Shown piece by piece: positions 23,031 to 36,413 of a DNA stretch of 64,000 nt. A program made the position numbers and the translations under genes. The stretch's first letter is position 1, and each line of letters opens with the position of its first letter. The DNA comes from Monarcha castaneiventris obscurior (lineage: Eukaryota > Chordata > Aves > Passeriformes > Monarchidae). The stretch covers positions 2,046,001 through 2,110,000 of the forward strand of contig JAMPIT010000481.1 of the NCBI GenBank assembly GCA_026261815.1. The letters are read 5' to 3'. The notes under the pieces were generated by a model that had not been told where the DNA came from, made no database searches, and saw nothing but the letters and a program-made list of their open reading frames with translations.

Positions 23031-24764
23031 ATTCGGAGGGCATTCATCTGTTGACAAATAGAGAGAAATGTCTTTGGGTATTCATGCAGCTTGCTCAACT
23101 CAAAAGCAAATTGAAAATTATAATAAAGCCTGTTCCACATTCTTCATTCATTAAAGCTGTGTTTGTTCCACGTTATTTCTGGGCACATTAGCATCTGCTG
23201 GGAAGAGCTCATTAAATGACCATTAGCCTGCTCTCCTCTCCTTCCAAGACAGTGCAGGAGCTGAAAGTCTGTCCTTCTTCCATGGCACCACACATGGAAG
23301 TGGCAACAGGACAGGATTTCATTTTGGCAAGACAGATAACAGAGAAAGTTTTTTGTTGGAAGCAGCTGTGAAATAGAAGGAAGAAAGTGCAGGAAAAAAT
23401 GTTGCTGAATAGCAAGCCTAGGAAAAAGTACTGCCACAGTCATTGAGAAGCATCTGCAATCACCCACAAAACAAAACAAGGACAGCCTTGGCCACCAATC
23501 TACATAGATTTGCCTCAAATTCACAGATCAGTGGTCCATCAACAAGTTAAGAGGTAACTTAGGGTGTTGAAATGACCCTTAAAGTAATGGTGCTAAAGAA
23601 ACTTTGCTTGGCCCCAGAGTTTTGCCAGGCCCATCTGCAAGAAAACCACATCTGCAGCAACTGGAGGTGGCTGCAGAACTGACACAGCCTGAGCTCCACA
23701 GAGGAGGAGAAAATGTTGTGGAAACAGCTAAGTTGAGGAGAGAATGAAAAAGAATCAGATTTGACATGGGGAGCACCAAAACCCAAATCAATTCTCAAGT
23801 TCTCGTGGTTTCCACAGTATAGATCAGCTCTGAGACAAGCTAGAGGTGACACATTTACATTGCTTTGCTCTTCTTTTTAAAACAAATTACTTCTCACTCC
23901 TACCAGCACAAAACATGAGAGCTGGAGTTCACAGACACAAAAGTAATATTGCAGCTGCAGGAATGAAAAGATGAGAAGAATCTTGCACTCCAAAAGTAAA
24001 TAAAAGAAGTTAAGGGCTAAAAATTGTATTTGGGGATTTTTATTTTATGGAAGGCTTTCCTGGTGGAGAGAGTCCATCAGGACACCGGTTTTATGGCCTA
24101 TACGAACATCACTCCCTCTTTTTGATTTACAAAGATATTGATTTGCAAGGAATTACTAGAAATAATAAGGAGCAACAGAAATTGTCATACAGGAACAGGG
24201 CACTACAGTCATCTCCCTTCTTATCACGTCTGTGATACTTCTTTCAAAAGATCCAATTTGAAGCAAAGTTCAAAAGAGTTTGTTGTTGGCAGTCATGCAA
24301 TAATCCAACAACCATCCTCATGACCACTTACCAAAATCTGCAGATTTACCAGCCCAGGAGATGATGCTTTTCCCTGAATTTATGGCTGTTTGGGGCTTTA
24401 GCCTCATTTCTCAAAGAGCCAGTATTAAAGAATCTCAGTGTCTCTGTGCTCCCCTCACTCACTCTCCTCCAGAAGCTCTGTTTGAGCCCACTTCAGCTGA
24501 CCCTGCCAGAAGGACAGAGAGCTCGAGAACTTTTTTCAACAAGTTCCAGAAAAAACTGTGTAAGTATGTCCACAAAGAGAGCTGCAGTGCCAGCTCAGCT
24601 CCTGCCAAATTCCCAGCCATCCCCTGGGATGCCCCCCACGAATGTCCAGCGCTGTTGCCACAGCACAGGTTCTGGAGAAGGCAGCTCCAAGAGATGTCCC
24701 AGCAGGGAACCAGGCTCCAGCAATTCACCTGCTTGTATTTGCTAATCTTCCTTGTCCCAACTGC
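23031..24764. other. Non-coding DNA, no gene seen
   Basis: Minus-strand frames of 126 codons (23144-23524) and 97 codons (23559-23852), and a plus-strand frame of 145 codons (24361-24798), lack domains. The last is crossed by an overlapping 120-codon minus-strand frame. Nothing else recognised. Confidence 0.45.
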
Positions 24765-24915
24765 TCCGGCCAAAGAGGTTTGGGAAACTTCCCAATGATG
24801 TTGTGTGTCAGCGAGTTCCACAGACTAATTAGACACTGCACAAAGGCTTTTCCTTCGGGGTGCCTTGGGTTTCACTGACTATCCCCCACTTCCCTGCAAC
24901 CCAGAAGGAATTAGA
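24765..24915 (-). repeat. Old CR1/L3-type LINE fragment
   Basis: The order GATGTTGTGTGTCAGCGAG, TTCCACAGACTAATTAG, CACTGCACAAAGGCTTTTCC, GTTTCACTGACTATCCCCC follows the conserved 3' region of an old tetrapod CR1-type LINE: '..gagttccacagnttaactatgcnctgtgtgaaaaagtacttcctt..ttcattgantgaccc'. By analogy with chicken CR1 the motif shows the reverse complement, hence minus. Identification is from remembered consensus text. Confidence 0.45.
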
Positions 24916-26151
24916 TAGTCTACATTGCAGACAGTAATTACTATCACCTTCTCCTCTTAATTGATCTGGCTCCAGTGAGCAATAAGAAATTAAAATAATT
25001 AGCAGATATGCCTAGTGTTCCTGAAGCCCCACCTACACTCTGTAGTCTATTTACTTTAGAATCAGCCAGGTCCATCGCTTTCCTTGCCTCACTACGCCTG
25101 GAGAAGTTTCCCAACTCATCCACAAAACCCAGCTGTAGCTGCTGCAATGGGCAAGTGCTCCATCACCAGCCCTGGTGAAACAGCTCTTCCTGAAGGCTCA
25201 TTTGGAGAGCAAGGGAGGCTCAGTGCTCTCCTGTCCCCTGGAGAGACAGAGCATTACGGGGAGGTCTTCATGCTGTCAACATTTATACATTTGCTCCACT
25301 TTCGCAGAGAAACACATACATCTAGGTTGGGAAGAGAAGCTAAAGTCTTGGAATAAAAATAGCATATTTAAGGGATTAATTTCAGTTTTGTTCCTAGTGA
25401 TTTCAGCATTGCATTAATTAATGTTCCATCTTGACTGCTGAGCACGGACAGATTTATTTTATTTTAATAGGAGGAGAGTGCTTTGAGCACCATGTGGTTT
25501 TTCCCAAGCACTTGCTCCTCCAGTAGCTAAATGTGGAGATACCACTTAAAGTAAATTGTGCCCTCTCTCCGCCCTTAGCAAATAGTCAGTGGTTTTGGGT
25601 TTTTTTTAATTATTTCCTTCGATGCACAAATAATCTGCATCTATTGCCCTCCTTTCAAGAAACAAGAGAAAACCCAGACCCCAGCAAAGTTCAATCTTTC
25701 CCTCCCTGCACTCTGTAAATTTAGTCAACAATATTAATCCACATCGAACAATTCTGCAGAGTACAACAACAAGCTGGTTACACAGACAGGGATGCATTCG
25801 GAATATAAATGAGTTCCTGTTATTCTCTTCAAGCCTGCACAGTACTGAAGAAGCCTGTCTAATGTCTCTTAAACAGAGGAAAAAAAAATCAATTTAAAAT
25901 ATTTTTGACTATTCTGCTACTACTATTGTCTGTACTCCTGAAGGAGAGAGTTTCTTGATTTGCCCTCCCTCCCCAATTAAAGGCAGTCATCAAAGATACA
26001 CATTGACCCAGTTGTCTTGACAATGCTTTATGATTAAAAGACTCAAATACCTTCAGCTTATCATGCATTTAAACATATAATGAAAACAAAGAGTAATTTA
26101 ACATTCTGCAAGTTTGTTGTTTCCTTATTCCTTCTACTTTGAAATTCCTTT
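24916..26151. other. Non-coding DNA, no gene seen
   Basis: Unique sequence with short open frames (up to 90 codons) and no recognised domain or repeat. Confidence 0.45.
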
Positions 26152-26232
26152 ATTAAATTTTTTTTATTCCTATTGCAATGCTACTAATGAGGGCAAATCC
26201 TATACTCGTTGTGCTAGGAGCTGTACAAACAA
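26152..26232 (-). repeat. L3/CR1-like ancient repeat, 3' end
   Basis: Read on the minus strand: TTTGTACAGCTCCTAGCACAAC, split here as TTTGTACAGCTCC / TAGCACAACGAG, then GGATTTGCCCTCATTAG, then GCAATAGGAATAAAAAAA. It shares the CAGCRCCTAGCACAAYGRG core and A/T-rich end with the plus-strand copy at 20550-20635. Confidence 0.55.
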
Positions 26233-28084
26233 AAATAATGCTAGAATATGCTCTTATTTAACCTGCATTCATACAATATATTCTCCCACCCTCAACTCAA
26301 CATATTGTGTAATGGTTGGACTAATGCCTATCAGGGAAATGGTGAACATTTGTGCGTATTTGAGTCAAATCAGGTCATAGTCTGTTCTTCCTGCACACGC
26401 TCACTGAATTAAAACACATTACATTCCCCAGTCTCCTTTTCTCCAAAACATCAAGGGATTACTGGAAAAAAAGAAGAGAAGACCTTGGCTACCTTTCAAA
26501 GTAGGCTCATCTGTCTGTTTGTGTCCTCTTGAACAGCACCAGGTTGCGTAAGTTAATGTGGACTGTACTCCTCCACTACTGGCTTCAAAGCGTCCCTTCC
26601 ACCTCCGACCCTTCACCAATAATCTCTATTCCTTGCTCTCTTCTGGCACTCAACACAAGCAGCATCCAGAGAAGCCTTTCTATGTGTCCATGAGGACACA
26701 GGAACGAGGATGGTGCTGACAGGCACAAGTGCCCAGTGCCTGCAAGTTCCCTTTCACTGGGTCAGCAACAGAAGTGAAAGCAAAGATTGAAAGAAATGTT
26801 GGAATATTGACTGTGTGAAATAAAACCAGCTCTAGGGCTGAAGGTAAATTCCTTCATTAGTGCCTCACCTGAGACAAAATCCAGTTAAACTCTGGCCCTA
26901 CAACACTGTACCCCAAAACAAAAACCCTAATGTAACTCAGAGTGTATATTTTCACAGTCAAAGCTGACTGCTATTGGTATGCTGAGCTGTCTGTGACAAA
27001 GGAATGCATCTGCTTTTCAAGGCCTAAATATTAAATACTATTTTCTTTGAAAACTTTGCTTAAGAAAAAAAAGATCCCTTGCTCTCATATGAGCTAAAAA
27101 TTTTTCTTGGTGTTTTCTCCTGGGCTCTTAGAGCTCCTTTACACATTTTATTGTAAAGAAAGAAGGAAGAATTATGGTAATTTAATGTTTATTCTTCTTT
27201 GTGAACCACTCTCGGCTTTTCTGTATAAATAACTAAATGCTCTTATTAGTCCTAACATACTGAGAAATACATTCTATTTGAGACTTCTCAGTATGAAACC
27301 TATGGCAAACCAACGTCTGTCTCTTGTCCTTATTTTTTCAAAGGGAGTCTGATATTTCTCTCTAGTTTTTATTCACCTGCTGTTCCAGCAGCAGCAAGCA
27401 TTAAAAATGGGGAAGGCCCATGCTCTTATTGGGATAGCAGTGCTCTTTTCTGTGATCACACAACCCAGCCCTTGCACTCATTTCTATCAGTAGGCTCCAC
27501 TGGGCTGGGCACACACCAAGAGAACAAGCAGCAGTGCCAGGAGCTGATGCCACTATTCCCAAGGATACTGCTAGAGATGTTCCCAGGATCAATCATGAGG
27601 AATTGCAAAGCCCTGGGATGCTCACACCACGCAGCCATACCTGTGCCAGTGGGGCAGCCACGATGGGAGCTGCACTGTAACACGGCACATTCCTCTTGTT
27701 TTAATTGAAATGAAAGGCTCAGGAAAGATTGTAACCTCACATCTCCAGATATCTGTGATAGTAAGTCAAACTAGTTTTTTTTTTCTTTCCCCAAGTCTGA
27801 AATTTCCATGCACTTTAGGCTAAAACACTTTCAAAAGAGCAGAAGGACACAGAGGTTGCTTGTGAAGTCAAGGAAGAGAAAAACGACAGTTCGAATTTTC
27901 AATGGATTGAACTGCCCGGTGGAAATATCTCTCACTTCTCACTAACGAGGTAGAAAGCTGAGAAGGAACTGTGCTCCTCACTCAAGTGAAAGAGAACATG
28001 AAAATTAAGTACAGCATCTGCTTCAGCATCGGCTCCGGAGACCTCAGCAAAGAGGAGCAGAGATCAAGCCAACCTGAATTTCAG
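26233..28084. other. Non-coding DNA, no gene seen
   Basis: Open frames up to 94 codons at 27401-27740 overlap on both strands. No recognised domain or repeat. Confidence 0.45.
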
Positions 28085-28190
28085 CATCAGCTCCAAATGT
28101 ACCTTTCTGCCTTGGGGAAACTACAGTTCCTCTACTGCCTTTTTTTTTCTATCCATAAAATGATGATGATATTATTAATTACCTGAGGAA
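28085..28190 (+). repeat. Probable MIR fragment
   Basis: CTGCCTTGGGGAAACTACAG, then CTGCCTTTTTTTTCTATCC, then ATAAAATGATGATGATATTATTAATTACC, split here as ATAAAATGATGATG / ATATTATTAATTACC, then TGAGGAAGTTAAG. It matches the MIR order ccttgggcaag, tgcctcagtttcctcatc, tgtaaaatggggataataatagtacctacc. Confidence 0.55.
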
Positions 28191-28339
28191 GTTAAGCTGA
28201 AGTATGAATTTCATTCCCACATATTTATTCCACATTATTATGGCACATTTCTGTAGAACTATAATAGCAGGAATGTTTGAGCTTTTCTAATCTTTACCAC
28301 ACTACAGCTGCATTTGTAAGCACCCAGAGCTCAAATTGG

Positions 28340-28420
28340 CAAGTATTTGTTCTCTATTCTCATATTGATTTCAATAGGACTTCTGAGCACTGAGTGTTTT
28401 CAAGAGCAGTTTACGTGCAC
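28340..28420. repeat. Possible ancient amniote repeat fragment
   Basis: TATTGATTTCAATAGGACTT with CTGAGCACTGAGTG resembles the old dispersed amniote words 'cattgatttcaatgggactt..tgcttaaagt'. It is short and diverged, so the match could be chance. Confidence 0.3.
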
Positions 28421-30223
28421 AGGTCTCAGAGTAGCACATTGTCAGTGAATGGAAATGAATACACGGTAAAAAATAACAGCTGCAAAACATGGGGAGATGC
28501 TCTGTGTCAGATGCAAAAATCTGCAAAAGAAGAAAACCTTTCAGAAAAACTTGGGTTTTCTCTTTTTTTTTTTCTATGAAGTATGGAGATTAGCAGACAT
28601 TAAGCACAAATACATATTATACATGTATCTCTATAAACCCATGATTTTCTGTCTTTCTAAAACTGTTCCAAATGGAAAGGAAAACTACACAAATGACTTG
28701 TTGATTGCACTGTGAATCTAAGAATTCTCTAATTATTGCTGACATCTCCTCATAATTTCAGAAGCTTAGTTGTTTAAAAAGAAGAAAATCAAATCCTGAC
28801 ACTAATAACTGTATCTTTCAAGTTATTTTCCTCCTCTCAGTACAGTAACTGCTTGTGTGTACTAATAGTTCCTTTTTTAAATTTTTAAAATTCTTTTACA
28901 AACAAATGCAAATATTGATGATGCAAACTCTTAAGAACAGTAATCATTTTTCAGCAAGTACATAAACCTCTGGAAAAGAAAAGAGAAATCCTGGCTTGGG
29001 TATCACATGCTGGGGCCTCTCTGCATTTTAAGAAACTCCCCGTGCATTTGAGGTGGGAAGTTGGGAATTCAGGACAGCCAAGCTCCACGCTCCTGCCCAG
29101 CTGTGTCTAAGCCTGGGCCAGATGAATTTGGGAACTGATGAGGTCTAAGCTGTCTTGCCAGCACACTTATTTATGAAATCCCTCCTCGCTTAACAGCCTG
29201 GGCCAGTAGAAAATGTAACATCAACCATAACCCACAGTTCTTGCGAGGCCAGTGGGATGCATGGAGATGTCTCCCATCTTTGGAGGCCAAGGCACTCTGC
29301 AGCATTAGTGGGAAAGCAGGGATAATGATAAATGCTCTCTGTCTGGAAAAGAGTTATTTAGTACCTGCCAGAATACAGCAGTAAGGAACAGACACCTTCC
29401 TCCCTCTGAAAACATTCCTTTCCTTTCTTGCAAATCAGTTCTTAATAAGAAACTTGCACAAAGAAAGGTGGCAGCATTCTTCCTTCCCACGTTAAGGAGA
29501 CTAAGCTCTGAATTCTCATTTTGTGGAGAATGTTCCTTTAGAGACATGATGGCTATAAAAATAAAAAAAAAAATTTAAAGAGACATAACTTCTGCATAGC
29601 AGAGAGAGGTGAATTCGTATTGATGTTTACAAGATGGTGCTACCGAAAAACTCCCACAGCTGGACTGCTGCCCAACAGAATTAAATGCTCCATTTTTTAA
29701 AGAAGACAGCTCCTCAAGAACATCACTGAGGCTGGATCACAGAAAGGGGGAATGCCATGAACTCCCAGTCTTCAGGCTGATCAAAATGCAACTTGTGCAG
29801 AAGGGGTTGGATGAACCTCAAGTGCACAGCTGCTTGTTTTACAGTTTCATTTTTTACATTCTGAAAGTTTATGTGATCTAATTAGCCATTTTATTTCACA
29901 AAAATACATTTTGGCACTGTTGGACTTGGAACAATTTAAAGGCAAGGGGTTTCCTTATGGGGAAGGCAGACAGGCACATGGAAAATATGCATTATGCTTC
30001 CGTTTCAGAGACATTAGGATGGGGAAGCAGAGCTGAGCTACACTTGCACAGAGATTACTTCACCAATTTGAACATTTCAGGTACTATAAATATGTCTAAA
30101 TCTAGCTAAGAAAAAACTGACAGCGCCTAGCAGGAGTACCTAAGCATTATTCCAGCTTAATGAAAAGGCTGAGAAAGCAAGAGGCAGGAACAGCAGAGTG
30201 TGCTCAGCCCTGGGTTATCTGCA
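28421..30223. other. Non-coding DNA, no gene seen
   Basis: AT-rich unique sequence with only short frames (up to 80 codons at 29305-29547, minus). No repeat family recognised. Confidence 0.45.
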
Positions 30224-30268
30224 CCGCTGCCCCCAGCCCACCGCGACGTGCGGCAGCACCCGGGACGT
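30224..30268. other. Small CpG cluster
   Basis: About seven CpGs in 45 bp, including CACCGCGACGTGCGGCAGC and ACCCGGGACG, against a CpG-poor background. Too short to be called a CpG island. It sits inside three overlapping open frames (30198-30605) that show no domain. Confidence 0.5.
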
Positions 30269-33200
30269 TATCACAGGGCCATGTCCCTCCCCAAAGCCCT
30301 CTGGTTCCTCATCACACTGCCTGCCCTTTCCTGTAGCAGCTCCTCTGCCTCTGATTTTATCTGCTTCCCTGAGAATGTGGATTATGATACTTCTCATTTC
30401 CAAGCACCAGCACTGTTACAGGGTTATCCAAGGTGCGGGTTTTGCCAGGGAAAGCACAGCAATTACATTCCTGTGTCTGTAGCTGTTCGGCAGCACCAAC
30501 ACCCCAGGGAAAGCATCCTGGCCACAAATATATCCAAGACATCTGGATAAACAAAAACATCTCATCTCTGGAGCCAAATGTCAACCAGGCACTTTTTAAA
30601 AGCACTGAGATAAAATATCTGCCAGTGCTTAGAGAGCTGATACAGACCTGCTCACTACTTGACCCAAAGCAGCTCTTAAGCAGGAGCTAAGATGCATCCT
30701 GCTCCCACATAACTCTCTTCTGAGAAAAACTTTTTTTCACAGCCAGAGGACAAAAATATGCCCTTCCTCCTCTGCCTTATCTTTGTAATGTGAAGGAAAA
30801 CCACCCAAATTAAAATGCCTGAATTGAGACATTACCAGGAGATTTCGAAAACAAGGCAGAGCCTCTTGTTAACATCTTACTCACTGTTTTCACGCCACCA
30901 CTTGTGATAAAAGCAAAGTATTAAGGCATAAATTAGTCATAGAACAGCTGCATACTTAATACATACAGTCTATTTAACTCCCAGGGTCTGAGTGGATAAT
31001 CTGCAGTCCTACATTCATCATGATGGGACAGAAAGTACCAGGGAAGGGCTGACTCCACAGCTGTATTCATCCAAAAGCAAAGACCCCAGCAACAATCAGG
31101 GTACGTATTCTGTGGCTGTGAACCCCCACCAGGGATATGGGATAACCAGTGCTTACTTCCATCAATTCTTGCATTAAAAGTGCAATTTGAGTAACCTGAG
31201 GCAAACCATGAAACTGCAGAACATCTTGAAAATGTTCGAACAATAAGCACTTTGTTTAAAAGGATCTGTGAATGCAAACATGTCTAATCTACTGAAAACC
31301 TCAACCTCTTTCTGCTTGTCCTTGCTTTAATTCAACTCACAGCAAATGACATCTAGCCCCAGCTGACAGGGAGTGATAATAAGGATAAAATACCTTTGTA
31401 CTTCAAATGCCCATCTATCACTACTGAAAATGTGAATGTCCCTTGATGATGCAAGAAGGTGCATCTGTTTCTCTTACAGTGTTGATAGATTCATTCCTTC
31501 TCATTAGAATAGTAAATCTCATTGTGTTTCTTATTGCCAGCAGCAACTGGATTGGCTCCCCACCTGGATCAGGCCTCCCATGTCAGACAGTGTACATGGA
31601 TTTGATGAAAGACAGCCCTTACAGAACAACTGCCTGATCATGGGGAAATAGCACTATCTTACAGTCAAAAAAATATGGCACAGATAATGAATTATGGGGC
31701 TGTCAGAGAAATAACAACGTATGCACTCGAACATGCAGATAAGGAAGGGATCAGAACTTCTCCTATCATTTGACCTGCTTTGACAAGATGCTTGTCCAAA
31801 GTCACATCAGCATGCTGGCCCCTAAGTCTCAACTTTCTTCGAAAACACATCAAATGCACATTCACTAAGCACCTTCTATGACCACACATTAAATACACTC
31901 ATTAATTTACCTATTAATCATTTAAGCAGGAGTAACTCAAGCATATTGGCACAGAAATGTTGGTGTGTAGTGGTGCACATGCAATATCCACGGGCTCTGG
32001 GCATTTATTAGATGTGGTGATGTGCTGAAATGGTTTTTCTACACTGTAATCAGCTCTGCTCTAAAACTTCTCTAGACCAAGGAGGTTCTAATTTTCCTGT
32101 TCAATTTTCATACTTTACACTTAACCATCAATGAACTTGGAGCAGCATCAATGAACAATGAGCAGTTCCTTGCTCTCTTTCCCTGCTATTTTTTTGGCAA
32201 AATTTTCAGAAAGACAATGCAAACAAGCATTTTTTAAGAGACCAAGGAAATTTAAAGTATTGAATAAACAAAACCCCTTTGAGTGAAGAACAGAAAGGTT
32301 ACTCAAGACAGTGAAACTTTTGCAGGACTCATGATGTTCTTCACCTGTGAGAAGGGGAGTGGTGATGGGTTACCTCGTACTCCTCACATGACCGAGTGCT
32401 GGAAAAGAGTTGCAGAATGAGGCCAACCTCCCAGCAGAGACAAGACATTAAGAATAGAATTAACTGTATGGGACAGTGTGCCAGAAGTTCAACAGTCCTG
32501 GCCCACACCAACTCCAGCCCTGTGCTTGGTAGGGCAATTCTCAGCACTGAGTCCCACACACTCCTCAGGCAGCCGGATGAATTTCAGCTGAAGGATGCAG
32601 CAGTGAATACTCAATGCCATAAACATGTTACCAGTGACACTGCATGAAGATCTGCTCTGTTATAATTTAGGATAGGTGCTTAATCAATTGCCTTGATTTA
32701 CTACGCTTTACTGCTTTCTAAATGAGCAGCAATACATAACACAGTTTTCAGCCTGGTTTTAGGAACCTTGATCATTTACCCCATTAAATCAGAAGGAGGA
32801 ACACAGGCTGCTAGTGAGAGCATGTGCTGATTTTTATATGCAATTCTCTGACAGCAAAACACACTGCAAAAATGCATTTGCTGTTTCAGCTGACATATAA
32901 CACAATACTCCGAAAGAAAATATTAGCTTTGCCACTGCTACATCTACTGATACGTCCCCTCAAATTTAGTACATGCAATAGGCTGGAGGATAAAAACATC
33001 CCAAAGATACCAGAAGAATTTATAAGTCAATGATCTGCTTATGAGGAATGGAGACTGCTGATGCAAGCTGCAGTCTTACTGATAAAAAAATGGATTTCCC
33101 ATAGCATTGCCAACAGCACTGGGAACTAATTGGCCTGAGTTTGCTCCCGCTGACTGTCCTGTGTTCATCTGGGCTTGCTCTGGAGGACCCAATCAATCAC

Positions 33201-36200
33201 AAGCCCAAGCTGCAGCTGACCTGTAGGCAGCCACAATTAAAACTCAGTTCCTACTTACTTAAAGGTAGAAAATGAATTTAACCTGATCTAAGTAAGGGAG
33301 AGAGTGCTTGAAACCACTTGCAGTCCCTGAGATGTTCTGTCACTTCGGACAACCCTTTTCCTTTTTCAGCAGAGCTTTTCATTGCCTGCAGCCTTCAGGA
33401 GAGCTCACACACCGTTTTTGCAGCTGGTTCCTCTCCCAGATGCAGGCTGGATACATCAAGATGCTCCAGCAGCCCAGGATCCTGGGGATCAGTTACATGG
33501 TTCTTAAGGAACTCACTGACTGGCTTTAATGAATGCTCTACCTAAAACTAATTACGTGCTTGTGCTCACAGCACTCTTCTGGGCATTTGACAATTTATTT
33601 GCCTATGTGCCACGGAAAAGCAATCCACAAGAAAAAAACCCTCTTGGAACAAGCCATGAGTTGCAATACATTTAGAGGCAGGTTGAGCACATCCTTGGAA
33701 ATGCGGACACTTGGATTGTGAACCTGGATTTCGTCTGGCTCAGTGGTTTCTAAATGTACAGTACATACATGAGACAGTTTAGCATCACCATTGCTCAGAC
33801 AAAAGCTGTACTGAGAACAGCAGGTCAGAGGGAAGTCAACAACAGTAACACAAAAACCCCACCATTAACAAATAAAAACATTTCATAATGGCTTGTATTT
33901 ACTAGCTCTGTATTTTCAGAGGCCTCTTTCAAAAAATAAAATATTTTCAATGGAAGCTGACTTTCAAAGCTTTTTCCGCTATATATTCAGCCAGGCACCC
34001 CCAAAATCTCTTCTCTTCTAACGTATTTTTCAGTCTGAGCAGTTTTATCATTCAGAAAGTAGCACTTCTTTTCTCAAAAGAAATGAGTTAAGGGCAAGGC
34101 AAGTCACAGTTTCAAGCTGCTCACATTTTTGGCCAGCTTCAGATCTCTTTGTACATTCCTGTCTGAATGCTCCACCCCACACAGAGCATGAAACACACAG
34201 CTGGTCAGGTTAGAGAAAACAACTGAGCAGTCGAGTAAATGGAGAAGTTCCTCTCTGGAACAGCAGGAATTTGCTTTGGATCAGTATCTCTTTGACTTAA
34301 ATAGTGCTTATGGACAGTGTTAGAATTTAGAAAAACAGAAATTGGTATTTCACAGTCAAACTAAAAAGATGCTAAAATGCTGGAGACACTGGCCTGTTCT
34401 CTAGTTAATAATATGCATTTGTTCAGCCAATAACGTGCATCCTCTCAGTGCTAAAATCCCTTCTGCTTTGTAATTGTCCAGAAAAAAATGGTTTCCTGTA
34501 AAAGGTCACGTTTTTCTAGCATCAGGTGTGTGTCCACTTTTTAGCTCCATAGAGCTAAAACATAAAGTGTTTCCAATCACAAACTTACAGGAAGAAAGTA
34601 ATTACCATTTAGATACAACAGGACAGGATGACAGCAATTCAATTGTTGCCCAAATCATAAGATTTTCAATTCAATCAAGCATTCATTCTCTGGTTTTGGT
34701 GACAGCTACAGTTGGGCAGAAAGCCCAGCAAGGTTAATTGGGCAACAACTCCAAACCAAACACTTACTATAAAGCAGAATTCTGTTAGAGTCAAGTTTCT
34801 GGGCTCTGTTACTTTCTCTGCAGAGTGAACATCTACACAGTGCAAACTGGAAAAAATGCAGAAGACCAAACATTGAAAAAGACAAATCACTTCAATTTCT
34901 CAAAACTGTACTTCAATTATGACCTGGACTGCAGGGAATAAACATCATTTAGACTCTGCTTCCTTTGGAAGAAAAGGGACAACAAATACTTGTTGCCTGT
35001 TACTCGAGAGAAGAGACCAACCCCGTTGTTTCTCTGCTATGTTGTACTTTCAGCAGACATCTGGAAAGTTGAAATCCCCCAGGAGAAAAAGGGGTAGGGA
35101 TTGTGAGACTTCTCCCAGCTCTTTATACAATATTTCATCCACCTAGTCATCCTGGTTGGGTGATCTACAGCATACTCCCACAAGGATATCTGCCTTGCTG
35201 GCCTTCCCCGATTCTCACCCATAAACTCTCAAACCTACTGTCACCACCACTAAGCTCTGCTCAACAGCTCATTAAAACGTAAGAAAAATCAGAAAAACTA
35301 TGGGGAAAAAAGTCATCCTCAGCACCTGTATTTTCTCAGATCCCAGCACAGCAGTGGTGAAAACATGAGAGCTGAATTCCTAAGGAAAAGCCTCCTGCCT
35401 TTGGACCAGGACCTGATGCTGCAGTGGCAGCTCAGTCCCTATTTGACCCTCTGCCCAAGAGCAGATGTTTCCTCCTTATTCCCTGCTGTTTCTCCCTGCT
35501 TGGTGCAGCCAGGTCTGGCTTTGTCACTGCCCATCCCTTCAGGACAGAATCACCACTCTGCTGTCAGGAGATGCAGGTGAGACAGAGCACCCCGAGCAGC
35601 TTATGGAAAACACTCCTTTCTTCCAGCCCTGTTAATCTCTCTATTAATGGAATTCAGCTTATTCCACTGTTCCTTGTGCTTGAATCCCTTGGGCTCCCCA
35701 GGCACCGACTGCTAAATTATGAAATGGTTTTGAGAGCTTTGGTTAGATGTGCCATCTTGTTACACCATAGATTTTTATAGGTATGGTAAGGGAAACTCCA
35801 ACCCCCGAGGGTGCTGCTCTCCTGGTCCCTATCCCATAGCTCTTTCAGACCATCGGATTTTAAGTAGTATTTGCCCAGAAAAAAAAACCCAAACAAAAAG
35901 AAGGCTTTTTTCTTCCTCCTCTTCTTCTCCTTGTTTAAAGTTTATTAATACTGTCACATCAAATCTCAATGCAAAGTGATGCGAAATGTCGTACACTAAA
36001 AATAATGTGCTGGAAATGGGTCAGTACTGAAATATTTGCACTCTCTACAAACTGGTCTATTATCTCCTCCAGTTTCAAGTTCTTTTAACCCAATTCTCAA
36101 GTATACCAACACGACAGGGACTTAAATACTGATGAATTTTAAGAGAAATACAGACAGAACTGAGTATTTAGGTCACTGTTAGTGAAGTTATTTTGAGGAG

Positions 36201-36336
36201 ATTTCATCATTTTTGTGTAAAATAATGAAAATACTTTCTTCTGAATTCCCCCCTCCAGTGCTGACAGCTCCATAAAGCTGACAAGGTGCCCATGAGGTAC
36301 TCACAGGGAGAGGAGAGGCAAGAAGAACACGAGAGG
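30269..36336. other. Long unique non-coding stretch
   Basis: Six kilobases without any repeat family I can name. Open frames are all 60-120 codons, the longest 118 codons at 35424-35780 (plus) and 114 codons at 30933-31277 (minus). None has a recognisable domain or a convincing splice frame. Confidence 0.45.
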
Positions 36337-36413
36337 AAGAGCACTGTGGAATCCTGCGTGTTGGAAGGGACCTTGGGAGGCCATCTGACCCAATCCTCCA
36401 CTCAAACCAGGGG
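36337..36413 (-). repeat. CR1 LINE 3'-end fragment
   Basis: TTGGAAGGGACCTTGGGAGG, then CCATCTGACCCAATCCTCC, then ACTCAAACCAGGG. This is the reverse complement of the avian CR1 3' untranslated region, preceded by a worn form of its terminal octamer region (CTGTGGAATCCTGCG for the usual cacagaatc). It is a 5'-truncated insertion of under 100 bp recognisable. CR1 is the dominant LINE of birds and crocodilians, and this is the best single clue to the organism. Confidence 0.85.

Noticed and set aside
24361..24798. 145-codon plus-strand open frame
   Set aside because: Its end overlaps an old LINE fragment, a 120-codon minus-strand frame mirrors it, and no domain was recognised.
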